Positions 18,661-27,772 of a stretch of 64,000 bases of DNA are shown piece by piece. How positions within the stretch are numbered: position 1 is the stretch's first letter; each line of letters begins with the position of its first letter. The notes beneath the pieces are model-generated. The model made no database searches. It was not told the origin of the DNA and saw only the letters and a program-made list of their open reading frames with translations. Position numbers and translations under genes: made by a program. This DNA is from Citricoccus sp. CH26A. Its GTDB lineage: Bacteria > Actinomycetota > Actinomycetes > Actinomycetales > Micrococcaceae. The stretch lies in the NCBI RefSeq assembly GCF_000224415.1, contig NZ_AFXQ01000002.1:124001-188000 (forward strand). The letters are read 5' to 3'.

Positions 18661-20118
18661 ATGCCCGCTGACCTGTCCACCGACGGTCCGGCCTCGCCGG
18701 AACCGGTCGACGCCAAGGACGACGGCACCGCCGAGCTGGGTGTCCCCCGCTCGCGCGTGGTGCTGGCGTCGCTGATCGGGACCTCGATCGAGTTCTACGA
18801 CTTCTACGTCTACGCGACCGCGGCCGTCTCGGTCTTCCCGTTGATCTTCTTCGCCTCGGGGGACGAGGGCGCCGCCCTGCTCGCGTCCATGGCGACCTTC
18901 GGCGCCGCCTTCGTCGCCCGGCCCGTCGGCTCCGTGCTGTTCGGCCACTTCGGCGACAGGATCGGGCGCAAGGCCACCCTGATCGGCTCCCTGCTGACCA
19001 TGGGCATCGCCACGTTCCTCATCGGCCTGCTGCCGACCTACTACCAGATCGGCCTGTGGGCCCCGGCCCTGCTGACCATCCTGCGCTTCTGCCAGGGCCT
19101 CGGCCTGGGCGGTGAGTGGTCCGGGGCGGCCCTGCTGGCCACCGAGACCGCCAAGGAGGGCAAGCGCGCCTGGGCGGCGATGTGGCCCCAGCTCGGCGCC
19201 CCGATCGGCTTCCTGCTGGCCAACGGCCTGTTCCTGATCCTGACCCTGGCCTTCAACCACGACTCCACGAACCCGGACATGGACGGGCCGTTCCTGACCT
19301 GGGTGTGGCGCCTGCCGTTCCTGCTCTCGATCCTGATGGTCGCCATCGGCATGTACGTCCGCGTGCGCCTGCAGGAGACCCCGGTGTTCCGCCGGGCCGT
19401 GGAGAACGACGAGCGCGTCAAGGCGCCCCTGGGCGAGGTGTTCCGGAAGAACTGGTGGGAGCTCATCCTGGGCACCTTCATCATGCTGGCCACCTACGTG
19501 CTGTTCTACCTGATGACGACCTGGATCCTGTCCTACGCCATCGGCAACCCGGAGAAGACCGGCGGGCTCGGCGTGCCCTACTCCGACTTCCTCGTCCTGC
19601 AGCTGATCGGCATCCTGTTCTTCGCGGCGTTCGTACCGGTGGCCGGCCTGCTCGCCGACCGGTTCGGCCGCAAGCCGACCCTGATCGTCATCACCGTGCT
19701 GCTCCTGGCCTTCGGCCTGACGTTCGGCTGGTGGCTGAGCGCCGAGTCCATCGGCCAGGGCACCGACCTGAACAGCGTGCAGATGATGCTGTTTCTCATC
19801 GTCGGCATGACGCTGATGGGCCTGACCTTCGGCCCGATGTCCGCCGTCCTGCCGGAACTGTTCCCGACCAACACCCGGTACACCGGTTCCGGCGTCGCCT
19901 ACAACGTCTCCTCCATCCTCGGTGCGGCCCTGACGCCGTTCGTGGCCGCCTGGCTGGTGCAGAACTACTCGGTGGCCCACGTCGGCTACTACCTGGCCTT
20001 CGCCTCCGTGCTGACGCTGGTCGCCCTGGTGCTGGCGCCGGAGACGAAGACCAAGTCGTTGGACTCCGACAGCGCCCAGTCCCGGGCCATCGCCGAGGAG
20101 ATCGTCTCCGAGCCGTGA
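18661..20118 (+). CDS. MFS transporter, metabolite:H+ symporter (MHS) family
   Basis: The 485-residue protein has about 12 membrane helices and the MHS signatures GTSIEFYDFYVYATAA in helix 1 and FGHFGDRIGRKATL in the loop between helices 2 and 3. GEWSGAALLATE lies in helix 4-5, and a second DRFGRKPT occurs in the middle. MHS members import small organic acids or osmolytes (shikimate, proline/betaine, alpha-ketoglutarate) with protons. The substrate cannot be told from the sequence. The first 35 residues are hydrophilic and acidic. It appears monocistronic, with a strong hairpin after the stop. Confidence 0.9.
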   Translation: MPADLSTDGPASPEPVDAKDDGTAELGVPRSRVVLASLIGTSIEFYDFYVYATAAVSVFPLIFFASGDEGAALLASMATFGAAFVARPVGSVLFGHFGDRIGRKATLIGSLLTMGIATFLIGLLPTYYQIGLWAPALLTILRFCQGLGLGGEWSGAALLATETAKEGKRAWAAMWPQLGAPIGFLLANGLFLILTLAFNHDSTNPDMDGPFLTWVWRLPFLLSILMVAIGMYVRVRLQETPVFRRAVENDERVKAPLGEVFRKNWWELILGTFIMLATYVLFYLMTTWILSYAIGNPEKTGGLGVPYSDFLVLQLIGILFFAAFVPVAGLLADRFGRKPTLIVITVLLLAFGLTFGWWLSAESIGQGTDLNSVQMMLFLIVGMTLMGLTFGPMSAVLPELFPTNTRYTGSGVAYNVSSILGAALTPFVAAWLVQNYSVAHVGYYLAFASVLTLVALVLAPETKTKSLDSDSAQSRAIAEEIVSEP

Positions 20119-20138
20119 TCGGCTGATCGCCTCCCAGC

Positions 20139-20188
20139 ACGACGCCGGCCCGGCACCTTCCCACGCGAGGGTTCCGGGCCGGCGTCGT
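20139..20188 (+). terminator. strong hairpin after the MFS gene
   Basis: Perfect 15-base arms ACGACGCCGGCCCGG and CCGGGCCGGCGTCGT enclose a 20-base loop, starting 20 bases after the MFS stop. Confidence 0.8.
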
Positions 20189-20229
20189 GTCCGGCAGACC
20201 AGCCCTGCCGGCCCGCCGGTGGCGGGTGC

Positions 20230-20235
20230 TAGCCT
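20230..20235 (+). promoter_or_regulatory. -10 box of leaderless MBL hydrolase gene
   Basis: TAGCCT ends 6 bases before ATG 20242, consistent with leaderless transcription and with that start. Confidence 0.5.
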
Positions 20236-20241
20236 GCGGCC

Positions 20242-21626
20242 ATGGTCGAGCACAAGGCCGGCGATCCGGGGGTGACCCTGCGGTTCCTCGGCGGAGCCGA
20301 CACGGTCACCGGCTCGCGGTTCCTGGTCGAGACGCCCTCCACGCGCGTGCTGGTGGACTGCGGGATGTTCCAGGGCCTGAAGGTGCTGCGGGAGCGCAAC
20401 CGGGCCCCTTCCCCGTCCGGCCGGACTCGATCGATGCGATCGTCCTCACGCATGCGCACCTCGACCACACCGGGTATGTCCCCGCCCTGGTGCGCGACGG
20501 CTTCCGCGGGCCGGTCTACGCCACCCCGGGAACGACCGACCTGGCCGCCATCATGCTTCCGGACAGCGGCTATCTCGCCGAGGAGGAGGCCCGACGCGCG
20601 GCGCGCTACGGGTACTCCAAGCACGCCAGGCCCCGGCCGCTGTACACGGCGGCGGACGCGGAACGGTCGTTGGAGAGCTTCGTCCGCGTCGACTTCGACG
20701 CCCCGCGGGAGCTGGGCGAGGGCGTCCGCTTCACGATGATCCCCGCCGGACACATCCTCGGCGCCGCCGGCGTGCGTCTCGAGGCCGGCGGGCGATCGGT
20801 GCGCTTCACCGGTGACCTCGGACGCCAGCACGACCCGCTGATGCTCCCGCCACGGCCCCTGGAGCAGGCCGACGTCCTGGTGACCGAGTCGACGTACGGC
20901 GACCGGCTCCACCCGGACCAGGCCCCGGAGGACGTCCTGGCCGACATCGTGACCCGCACGGCGCAGCGGGGCGGTGTCGTGCTGATCCCCGCGTTCGCGG
21001 TGGGACGCACCGAGACGGTCCTCTACCACCTCTCCCGGCTGCTGGAGGGCGGACGGATCCCGGACATCCCCGTGTACCTGAACAGCCCGATGGCCATCGA
21101 CGCGGCGGCCATCTACCAGCGCTATCCCCAGGAGCACCGCCTGGACGCGCGCGCACTGCGCCGGATGTACGGGCTCGCCCGGCTCGTCCGCGATCCGGAC
21201 GAGTCGAGGCTGCTCAACCTGCGCGGCGGGCCGATGATCATCCTCTCCGCCAGCGGCATGCTCACGGGCGGACGGATCCTGCACCACGTCGTCGCCTACG
21301 GATCCGACCGGCGCAATGCCATCGTCCTCACGGGGTACCAGGCCGTGGGGACCCGCGGCTCCGCGCTGCTCAGCGGCGCCGACTCCCTGCGCATCTTCGG
21401 GGCCGACGTCCCCATCCACGCGGAGGTGGTGTCGATCGACGGCATGTCCGCGCACGCGGATGCCGACGAACTGTTCTCCTGGATCGCCGCCGCCCCCCGC
21501 CCGCCGGACGTCGTCTACCCGGTGCACGGGGAACGGGTGGCCTCCGATGCCCTGCGCGCCCGGCTGCAACGCTCCCTGGGCTGGCGCGCGCGCACGCCCG
21601 AGCACTTGGAGCGCGTGCGGATCTGA
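20242..21626 (+). CDS. MBL-fold / beta-CASP RNA-processing hydrolase (apparent frameshift)
   Basis: The protein is a metallo-beta-lactamase fold hydrolase with a beta-CASP domain, the group of CPSF-73/RNase J-like nucleases. The HAHLDHTGY zinc motif, [18 protein letters not shown] and [13 protein letters not shown] are visible, followed by [17 protein letters not shown] and a C-terminal [13 protein letters not shown]. It would be about 461 residues. The start frame reads [25 protein letters not shown] to LRERNRAP, then [20 protein letters not shown] continues in the next frame. One extra C in the run 20405-20408 joins them. Substrate is unproven. The RNA-specificity part argues for a nucleic-acid role. 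Confidence 0.85.
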
Positions 21627-21638
21627 CACGATCCGGAG

Positions 21639-21662
21639 CCCCGGCACCGGGCGGTGCCGGGG
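21639..21662 (+). terminator. hairpin after the MBL hydrolase gene
   Basis: Perfect 10-base arms CCCCGGCACC and GGTGCCGGGG around a four-base loop, 13 bases after the stop. Confidence 0.75.
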
Positions 21663-21722
21663 CGGTGCGGGTGTCCGGTCGAGGGGGGCCGTGGGATGTT
21701 CACAGCGCGCCGTGGCCATACC

Positions 21723-21748
21723 TACCATGGGCCCGTACCCGGGCCCAT
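21723..21748. promoter_or_regulatory. perfect 11-bp inverted repeat upstream of hsp20
   Basis: CCATGGGCCCG and CGGGCCCATGG are separated by TACC. A TACCAT -10 candidate (21721-21726) overlaps the left arm. The element is 65 bases upstream of the hsp20 ATG. It could be a heat-shock operator, or, if transcription starts within it, a 5' RNA hairpin. It does not look like a CIRCE or HAIR element. Confidence 0.5.
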
Positions 21749-21812
21749 GGGCCGTCCGTGATCCTCCGGAGCGTGCCCGCCCACACCACCGAAGCACTGG
21801 AGGACGGACATC

Positions 21813-22253
21813 ATGAGCGACCTGCTGAGGCGCGGCCACTTCCCCGAACGCCGCATGCCCTTCGACATGCCGGAGACCTTCCGGCGGCTGTTCGAGGGCG
21901 AACTGGACAAGGGCATGATCCGGGTCGAGGAGGAGGCCCGCGAGAACGAGTTGTGCATCCGTGCCGAACTGCCCGGGATCGACCCGGACCAGGACATCGA
22001 CATCAGCGTGGCCGAGGGCATGCTGACCATCAGCGCCGAACGCCGCCAGGAGGAGCGCCACGAGGACAAGGAGGGGTTCCGCTCCGAGTTCCGCTACGGG
22101 TCCTTCTACCGGAGCCTGCCCCTGCCGGCCAACGCCACGGCCGAGGACATCAAGGCCTCCTACAAGGACGGGGTCCTGGAGATCACCGTTCCGGTCCCCA
22201 CGCCCCCCGCGGAGGACACCACCGGTCGCAAGATCCCGATCAACCGCGCCTAG
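21813..22253 (+). CDS. Hsp20/alpha-crystallin small heat-shock protein
   Basis: The 146-residue holdase chaperone has an alpha-crystallin domain at about residues 38-128, with ELCIRAELPGIDPDQDIDISV, LTISAERRQEE, SEFRYGSFYRSLPLP and the terminal-strand segment YKDGVLEITVPVP. It ends with KIPINRA, close to the C-terminal IxI/V oligomerisation motif. GGAGG lies 10 bases upstream of ATG 21813. The alcohol dehydrogenase gene follows 42 bases downstream with its own strong ribosome-binding site, so the two may be co-transcribed. Confidence 0.93.
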   Translation: MSDLLRRGHFPERRMPFDMPETFRRLFEGELDKGMIRVEEEARENELCIRAELPGIDPDQDIDISVAEGMLTISAERRQEERHEDKEGFRSEFRYGSFYRSLPLPANATAEDIKASYKDGVLEITVPVPTPPAEDTTGRKIPINRA

Positions 22254-22295
22254 GACCGCGCCGGATCCCGGCGTCCCACGAAGGAGGAGTCCCGC

Positions 22296-23351
22296 ATGAA
22301 GGCCATGGTCTACGGCGGACCGGGGCAGAAGTCCTGGACCGAGGTCCCCGACCCGTCCGTCCAGCAGCCCACGGACGCCATCGTGGAGATCGAGACCACG
22401 ACGATCTGCGGCACCGACCTCCACATCCTCAAGGGCGACGTCCCGGCCGTCCGGCCGGGGCGCGTCCTGGGCCACGAGGGAGTCGGCCGGGTGGTGGAGA
22501 CGGGACCGGCCGTGACCGGGGTGGGCGTCGGGGACCGGGTACTGGTGTCCTGCATCTCCTCCTGCGGCCGGTGCGCGTACTGCATCGCCGGGCTCAACTC
22601 CCACTGCCTCGGACCGGAGGGGCAGTCCGGGATCGGGTGGGTCCTGGGCCACCTGATCGACGGCACCCAGGCCGAGTACGTGCGGATCCCCTATGCGGAC
22701 ACCTCCCTGCACCGGCTCCCGGACAGTGTCTCCAACACGCAGGGGACCATGCTCTCGGACATCCTGCCCACCGGTTTCGAGATCGGCGTGCGGTACGGCC
22801 AGGTCCAGCCCGGGGACACGGTCGCCGTGGTGGGCGCGGGTCCGATCGGACTGGCCGTCATCCTCACCTCGTCCCTCCACGGTGCCGCGCGGGTCTTCGC
22901 CCTGGACCTGGAGGAGACGCGCCTGGAGCTGGCCCGGTCCTTCGGCGCCACGGAGACGGTCCTGACGTCCTCACCGGACTGGCGCGCCGTCGTGGACGAC
23001 CTGACCGAGGGACGCGGAGCAGACGTGGCCGTCGAGGCCGTCGGTGTCCCCGAGACCTTCCAGATGGCGCTGGACCTGGTCCGGCCGGGCGGCCACGTGG
23101 CCAACGTGGGCGTCCACGGCGCACCCGTGGAGTTCCACCTCGAGGACCTCTGGATCCAGAACCTCACCATCACCACCGGGCTGGTCAACACGAACACCAC
23201 GCCCATGCTGCTGCGGCTGGTGGCCAGCGGACGGCTGCCGGCCGAGCAGTTCGCCACCCACCGGTTCACGTTCGACGACGTCATGGACGCCTACGACACC
23301 TTCGCCCGCCCGGCCGAGACCAAGGCGCTGAAGGTCGTCATCACGAGGTGA
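22296..23351 (+). CDS. zinc-dependent alcohol dehydrogenase (MDR family)
   Basis: The 351-residue medium-chain dehydrogenase should oxidise an alcohol with NAD(P). Catalytic zinc ligands are visible as ICGTDLH (C38) and GHEGVG (about residue 60). The structural-zinc segment CISSCGRCAYCIAGLNSHC is at about 91-109. The Rossmann loop VVGAGPIGLAVI is near 178-189. The TDLHILKGDVPAVRPGRVLGHE stretch is typical of the FDH-like/Adh subgroup common in actinobacteria, so formaldehyde or short alcohols are possible substrates. AAGGAGGAG precedes the ATG. Its pairing with hsp20 suggests stress induction, but that is inference. Confidence 0.9.
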   Translation: MKAMVYGGPGQKSWTEVPDPSVQQPTDAIVEIETTTICGTDLHILKGDVPAVRPGRVLGHEGVGRVVETGPAVTGVGVGDRVLVSCISSCGRCAYCIAGLNSHCLGPEGQSGIGWVLGHLIDGTQAEYVRIPYADTSLHRLPDSVSNTQGTMLSDILPTGFEIGVRYGQVQPGDTVAVVGAGPIGLAVILTSSLHGAARVFALDLEETRLELARSFGATETVLTSSPDWRAVVDDLTEGRGADVAVEAVGVPETFQMALDLVRPGGHVANVGVHGAPVEFHLEDLWIQNLTITTGLVNTNTTPMLLRLVASGRLPAEQFATHRFTFDDVMDAYDTFARPAETKALKVVITR

Positions 23352-23405
23352 TCGCCCGGGGGCCGTCCACGGGCCGCATCTGCCCGTCCCCGCTCGCCAC
23401 CCGGC

Positions 23406-23624
23406 TCACCGACGGCGGCCGCGGAGGAAGTACAGGACGGGGCCGACGAAGTTCAGGGCGATGACCACGGCCCAGACCCCCTTGCGACCGTTGACCTGGC
23501 CGGCCGGCCGGCGGGCCAGGTCCGCCCATGCCGTGACGGCCAGGGACACCTGGACCGAGGCCAGGGTCAGGACCCCGGCCTGTTGACGCGGGCTGAGGTC
23601 ACGCCACCTCCGGTGCGCGCGCAT
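23406..23624 (-). CDS. small PLDc_N-domain membrane protein
   Basis: The 72-residue protein starts MRAHRRWRDLSPRQQAG and has two membrane helices, the second in GVWAVVIALNFVGPVLYFLRGRRR. This matches the short phospholipase D N-terminal (PLDc_N) family of small membrane proteins. Its ATG overlaps the stop of the DUF4389 gene (TGATG), so the two are translationally coupled. Function is unknown. Confidence 0.8.
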   Translation of the reverse strand: MRAHRRWRDLSPRQQAGVLTLASVQVSLAVTAWADLARRPAGQVNGRKGVWAVVIALNFVGPVLYFLRGRRR

Positions 23625-25273
23625 CACGGCACCCGGGGATCCGGCCCCGTGGAGGACGGCCGCGACCCGGCCGGCCCGCCGGGCGGACCGGCCCCGGGGG
23701 CTGCCTGTTGCTGCGCGACGGAAACCGGTTCCACCGGGCCCTGGTCGAGCCGGAACGGTGGATACTCGTCCCGCAGCAGCAGGACGTACGCCGAGACCCG
23801 GTACGTCCAGCGGTTCAGGCCCACGACGAAGTCGAAGAGCCCGGTGCTGTACCTGCCGGTGAACAGCAGGGCGACGGCCGCGACGAGGATGAGCACTCCC
23901 AGCAGCGAGAAACCCCAGCCGAGGCCCGAACCGCCCGCGTAGTAGCCCCAGCCGATGCCCGAGCCACCCGTGAAGATACCGACGATGAGCAGGTGGGGGA
24001 TGGCCAGCAGCCACCACTTCACCAGCACCAGTCCGTGCGACAGGCGGTCCGGGTAGGCCACGTCCAACCCGGCCGGATAGTCGGCGCGGGCCAGGGTGAA
24101 CGGCGGGTACCGGTCCGTGCCCAGGGCCGAGTATCCGTAGAACCCTACCCGCCACGACCAGCGCAGCACCCCCACCGTGAAGGCGAACCAGCCCCGCGGA
24201 TACCGGCCGGTGAACAGGATGGCGATCCCGGCCGCGACCGTGGTCACCAGCAGCGCGAACCACAGGAGGGCGAGAACGATGTAGTGCGGGATCGCCAGCA
24301 GCCACTTGACCAGCCACAGCCAACGGGACACCGGCGGGTCCAGTCGGCCGGTGAAGCGCACTGGGGATGCGCCCCTCGGCAGACGCCCGGACCCGGGAAC
24401 CGACGCCGGAGCCGCACCGGGCCCCTGCCGGCGGCGATCCCTCCCGACGCGCGCCGCGGGCTCGATGTCCCGGCCCAGGCCCGTTGTCCCGAGGAGCACC
24501 AGCGGAATGCCGGTGACAGTGCTGATCAGGCCGGCCCACAGCAGTCCGTTGCCGACCGGGCCGATCAGCTGGGAGCGGGCCCCGGCCTGCAGGTCCACCC
24601 AGACCGGCCGGTCGGCGTTCGCGTTCATCACGACGAGGGTCCACCGCCCCGGTTGCGGGGCGAACGTGATCTCCTGCGGCCCGGCGCCCGATGCGGAGAC
24701 GGCCCAGAAGTCCTCCTCGACCGGCGGACCCGGCCGGCGATCGCCGGGCGTGACCGGCACGTCGTCGCGCATCCTGCCCGAGTCCCAGTCCCAGTCGTCG
24801 GGATACGCGTCCGGGATGCTGCGGGGCCAGGCCCGGGGCGCGTCCCAGTCGGTGGCGAGCAGGAGCGAGCGCGGGACATCGGCCAGGTACTCCCGGACAT
24901 CAGTCTCCTCAGCGATGCCGACGAAGACCACGTCCTGCGGGACCACCGGGCTGGCCCGCAATTGCACGCTGCCGAGGTCCGAGAGGTCCACGGTTCCGGA
25001 CGTGACGGGCTCACCGGCGTCGATCACCACGGCGGGACTGACCATGGCGTAACCGGCGCTGCGGTACCTCTCGGTGTCCCCCAGCAGGTAGCGGCCGTCC
25101 TGCTGGGCGGCATCGGCGCGGAGCAGGACCGCACCACCGACGGTGAGTCCCAGGCCCAGCATGCCCAGGAGCACGCCGAGGACGAGCAGCACCCAGTGGC
25201 CCGGTCTCATCCGGGTGGACGGTGAGGGGTCCGGGACGGAGGGCGCCGTAGGCGGTGCGGGATAGGCGGTCAT
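23624..25273 (-). CDS. DUF4389 multi-spanning membrane protein
   Basis: The 549-residue membrane protein has an N-terminal helix at about 22-48 and an extracellular beta-rich region to about 235. A further helix and a short linker come next, then two DUF4389 units. Each unit carries the family pattern, seen as WLVKWLLAIPHYIVL, ILFTGRYPRGWFAF and YPPFTL in the first, and KWWLLAIPHLLIVG, LFTGRYSTGLFDF and YPPFRL in the second. The tail is Pro/Gly/Ser-rich and cytoplasmic. ATG 25273 is preferred over GTG 25282 because GAGGT lies 7 bases upstream. It is co-translated with the small PLDc_N gene. Function is unknown. Confidence 0.85.
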   Translation of the reverse strand: MTAYPAPPTAPSVPDPSPSTRMRPGHWVLLVLGVLLGMLGLGLTVGGAVLLRADAAQQDGRYLLGDTERYRSAGYAMVSPAVVIDAGEPVTSGTVDLSDLGSVQLRASPVVPQDVVFVGIAEETDVREYLADVPRSLLLATDWDAPRAWPRSIPDAYPDDWDWDSGRMRDDVPVTPGDRRPGPPVEEDFWAVSASGAGPQEITFAPQPGRWTLVVMNANADRPVWVDLQAGARSQLIGPVGNGLLWAGLISTVTGIPLVLLGTTGLGRDIEPAARVGRDRRRQGPGAAPASVPGSGRLPRGASPVRFTGRLDPPVSRWLWLVKWLLAIPHYIVLALLWFALLVTTVAAGIAILFTGRYPRGWFAFTVGVLRWSWRVGFYGYSALGTDRYPPFTLARADYPAGLDVAYPDRLSHGLVLVKWWLLAIPHLLIVGIFTGGSGIGWGYYAGGSGLGWGFSLLGVLILVAAVALLFTGRYSTGLFDFVVGLNRWTYRVSAYVLLLRDEYPPFRLDQGPVEPVSVAQQQAAPGAGPPGGPAGSRPSSTGPDPRVP

Positions 25274-25387
25274 CGCGATCACCTCGAGACGGACTGGGCC
25301 GGATGGCCCGGACTCTAGTGGCTGCCCCGTCCCCAGATCCAGAGCCGCCCGCCGCCCCCGGGGCGCCGCGCCGGACCGTCCCGCCGG

Positions 25388-26794
25388 CTACAGGTGGACG
25401 TGCAGCCGCCGCGCGGCCTCCGAGATCGAGCCGGACACCGAGGGGTACACGGTGTAGGTGTTGGCCAGGTCATCCACGTGGAGCTTGTGGGTGACCGCCA
25501 GGGCCAGGGCATAGATCAGCTCGGAGGCCCGGGGGGCCACCACCACGCCACCGATCACGGTGCCGGAGCCCTTGCGGGCGAAGATCTTGACGAAACCGTG
25601 GGTGACGTTCTGCATCTTCGCCCGGGGGTTGGTGGCCAGGTCGAGCTTGATGGTGTCCGCCTGGTACTTGCCGGAGGCGATCTGGGCCTCCGTGACCCCC
25701 ACGGTGGCGATCTCGGGCGAGGTGAAGATGTTCGAGGAGACCAGGTGGGGCTGGAACGGCTTGACGGCATCACCCATCAGGTGGGCCACGGCCACCCGCC
25801 CCTGCATGGCGGCCACGGAGGCCAGCGCGAACACCCCGGTGCAGTCGCCGGCGGCGTAGATCGTGGGCACCGAGGTGCGGGAGACGCCGTCGACCGCGAC
25901 GTGCCCGGAGTCGGTGAGCCGGACCCCGGCCTCCTCCAGCCCGATGCCGGCGGTGTTGGGCACACCGCCCACGGCCACCAGGCAGTGGCTTCCCTCCAGC
26001 ACCCTGCCGCCGGTCAGGTGCACGCGCACGCCGTCCGCGGTGCGCTCGACGGACTCCGCGCGCGTCTTGCCGATCACGGTGACGCCGTCCTCGACGAAGG
26101 CGTCCTCCAGCACCGCCGCGGCGTCCTGGTCCTCCCCCGGCAGCACCCGGTCACGGGACGAGACCAGGGAGACCCGGGCGCCCAGCAGGTTGTAGGCGGA
26201 GGCGAACTCGGCACCCGTCACCCCGGAGCCCACCACGATCATGTGCTCGGGCACCTCGGTCAGGCTGTAGACCTGGGTCCAGTTGAAGATCCGCTCACCG
26301 TCCGGCCGGGCCGTCGGCAGCTCCCGGGGATCCGCACCGGTGGAGACGAGGATGGCGTCGGACTCGATCGTCTCGGTGCCCGCGGGCGTGGTGGCCTCGA
26401 CGGTCGTGGGGCCCGCCACGCGTCCCTCGCCGATGATCACCCGGACGCCCAGGCGCTCCAGCGCCCGATGGATGTCCCGGGACTGCTGCAGCGCCAGGGC
26501 CAGCAGGCGCTGGTCCACGACCTTCATGTCCGCCTTCGGCACCGACTCGCCCAGGGTGACCCCGAGTCCGGAAGCGCGGCCGGCGCGGCGCATCGAGTCC
26601 GCCGTGGCGATGAGGGTCTTGGAGGGGACCACGTCGGTCAGCACCGCCGAGCCGCCCATGCCCTTGCGCTCGACGACGGTCACCTTCGCCCCGAGCTTGG
26701 CGGCCACCATGGCGGCCTCGTAGCCGCCCGGCCCGCCGCCGATGATCGTCAGGGATGGATGGGGGATGATCTGGGTGCTGGTCACGGTCCCCAT
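25388..26794 (-). CDS. lpdA: LpdA-type NAD(P)H-quinone dehydrogenase (cysteine-free FAD pyridine-nucleotide oxidoreductase)
   Basis: The 468-residue flavoprotein has the dihydrolipoamide-dehydrogenase fold: FAD motif IIGGGPGGYEAAMVAAKLG near 16-35, NAD motif VVGSGVTGAEFASAY near 183, the FAD segment IYAAGDCTG, and a C-terminal dimerisation domain. The usual redox-active CxxxxC is absent; the site reads GMGGSAVLTDVVPSK. This matches mycobacterial LpdA (Rv3303c), which reduces quinones rather than lipoamide. ATG 26794 is used; GTG 26785 lies 7 bases after a CAGAAT hexamer and could be the start of a leaderless transcript. It is divergent from the PNP gene. Confidence 0.88.
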   Translation of the reverse strand: MGTVTSTQIIPHPSLTIIGGGPGGYEAAMVAAKLGAKVTVVERKGMGGSAVLTDVVPSKTLIATADSMRRAGRASGLGVTLGESVPKADMKVVDQRLLALALQQSRDIHRALERLGVRVIIGEGRVAGPTTVEATTPAGTETIESDAILVSTGADPRELPTARPDGERIFNWTQVYSLTEVPEHMIVVGSGVTGAEFASAYNLLGARVSLVSSRDRVLPGEDQDAAAVLEDAFVEDGVTVIGKTRAESVERTADGVRVHLTGGRVLEGSHCLVAVGGVPNTAGIGLEEAGVRLTDSGHVAVDGVSRTSVPTIYAAGDCTGVFALASVAAMQGRVAVAHLMGDAVKPFQPHLVSSNIFTSPEIATVGVTEAQIASGKYQADTIKLDLATNPRAKMQNVTHGFVKIFARKGSGTVIGGVVVAPRASELIYALALAVTHKLHVDDLANTYTVYPSVSGSISEAARRLHVHL

Positions 26795-26874
26795 TCTGTC
26801 CAACCGCGGGGGATTGTGGAAACCGCCCGGCCGGCCACCGCGGCCCGGCCGGGATGGCCCCGGTGACCGCCGCG

Positions 26875-26880
26875 TAGGAT
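26875..26880 (+). promoter_or_regulatory. -10 box of leaderless PNP gene
   Basis: TAGGAT ends 7 bases before GTG 26888. The -10 and start spacing match the other leaderless genes here. Confidence 0.5.
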
Positions 26881-26887
26881 ATGCGAC

Positions 26888-27753
26888 GTGACGGACCCTT
26901 CCACGAACCTCCTGCCCACCGACTCCTCCCCCCTGGTCGGCGACCACCCCGGTTTCGACGAGGCCCGCCGGGCCGCGGTCGCCCTCGCGCACGCCACCGA
27001 GGCCGGGCTGACGGGCCCGGACAGCCACCGGATCGCCGTCGTGCTCGGGTCCGGCTGGGGCGGGGCCGCCGAGCTGATCGGCGAGACCACCCACACCGTG
27101 CCCACCGCCGACCTGCCCGGCTTCGCCGCGCCCAGCGTCCCCGGCCACAACCCCACGGTGCGCTCCGTGCGGCTCACGGACGGCCGGCGGGCACTCGTGT
27201 TCGGCTCGAGGACGCACTACTACGAGCACCGCGACGCCGGCGCCGTGGCGCACACGGTCCGCACCGCCGCCGCTGCCGGCGTGGAGACGGTGGTGCTCAC
27301 CAACGGCTGCGGTTCACTGGTCCCCGAGTGGGGTCCCGGAACGCCGGTGCTGGTGGCCGACCACATCAACCTCACGGGGGCCACCCCCTGGCCGGTGCCA
27401 ACTTCGTGGACCTGACGGACCTGTACTCCCCGCGGATCCGGGACATCGCCCGGTCGGTGGACCCGGGCCTGCCCGAGGGCGTCTACGTGCAGTTCGCCGG
27501 GCCCCAGTACGAGACCCCCGCCGAGGTCCGCTACGCCAAGGCGATCGGCGGCGACCTGGTCGGGATGTCCACCGCACTGGACGCGATCGCCGCCCGGCAC
27601 GCCGGGCTGGAGGTCTTCGGGATCTCGCTGGTGACCAACGCCGCGGCCGGCTTCAGCGGCGAGCCGCTCAGCCACGACGAGGTGGTCCAGGCCGGCCGTG
27701 ACGCCGGCCCCCGGATCTCCGCCCTGCTGGCCGGGATCATCGAACGCATCTGA
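26888..27753 (+). CDS. purine-nucleoside phosphorylase, class II (apparent frameshift)
   Basis: PNP cleaves purine nucleosides with phosphate to base and (deoxy)ribose-1-phosphate, feeding the mutase and DeoC encoded next. The first frame carries [25 protein letters not shown] and [31 protein letters not shown]. The family continues with [51 protein letters not shown] and [13 protein letters not shown], which lie in the next frame. The break is at the CCCCC run 27384-27388; one more C makes a continuous product of about 289 residues. The first frame alone would stop at 27415. The mutase gene follows 19 bases after the stop. Confidence 0.88.
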
Positions 27754-27772
27754 GAACGCGGAAGGGCAGGAC

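Noticed and set aside
26795-27253. N-terminal extension of the LpdA-type protein to 27253
   Set aside because: The extra sequence is antisense to the PNP gene and lies before the FAD-binding motif; the normal start is at 26794.
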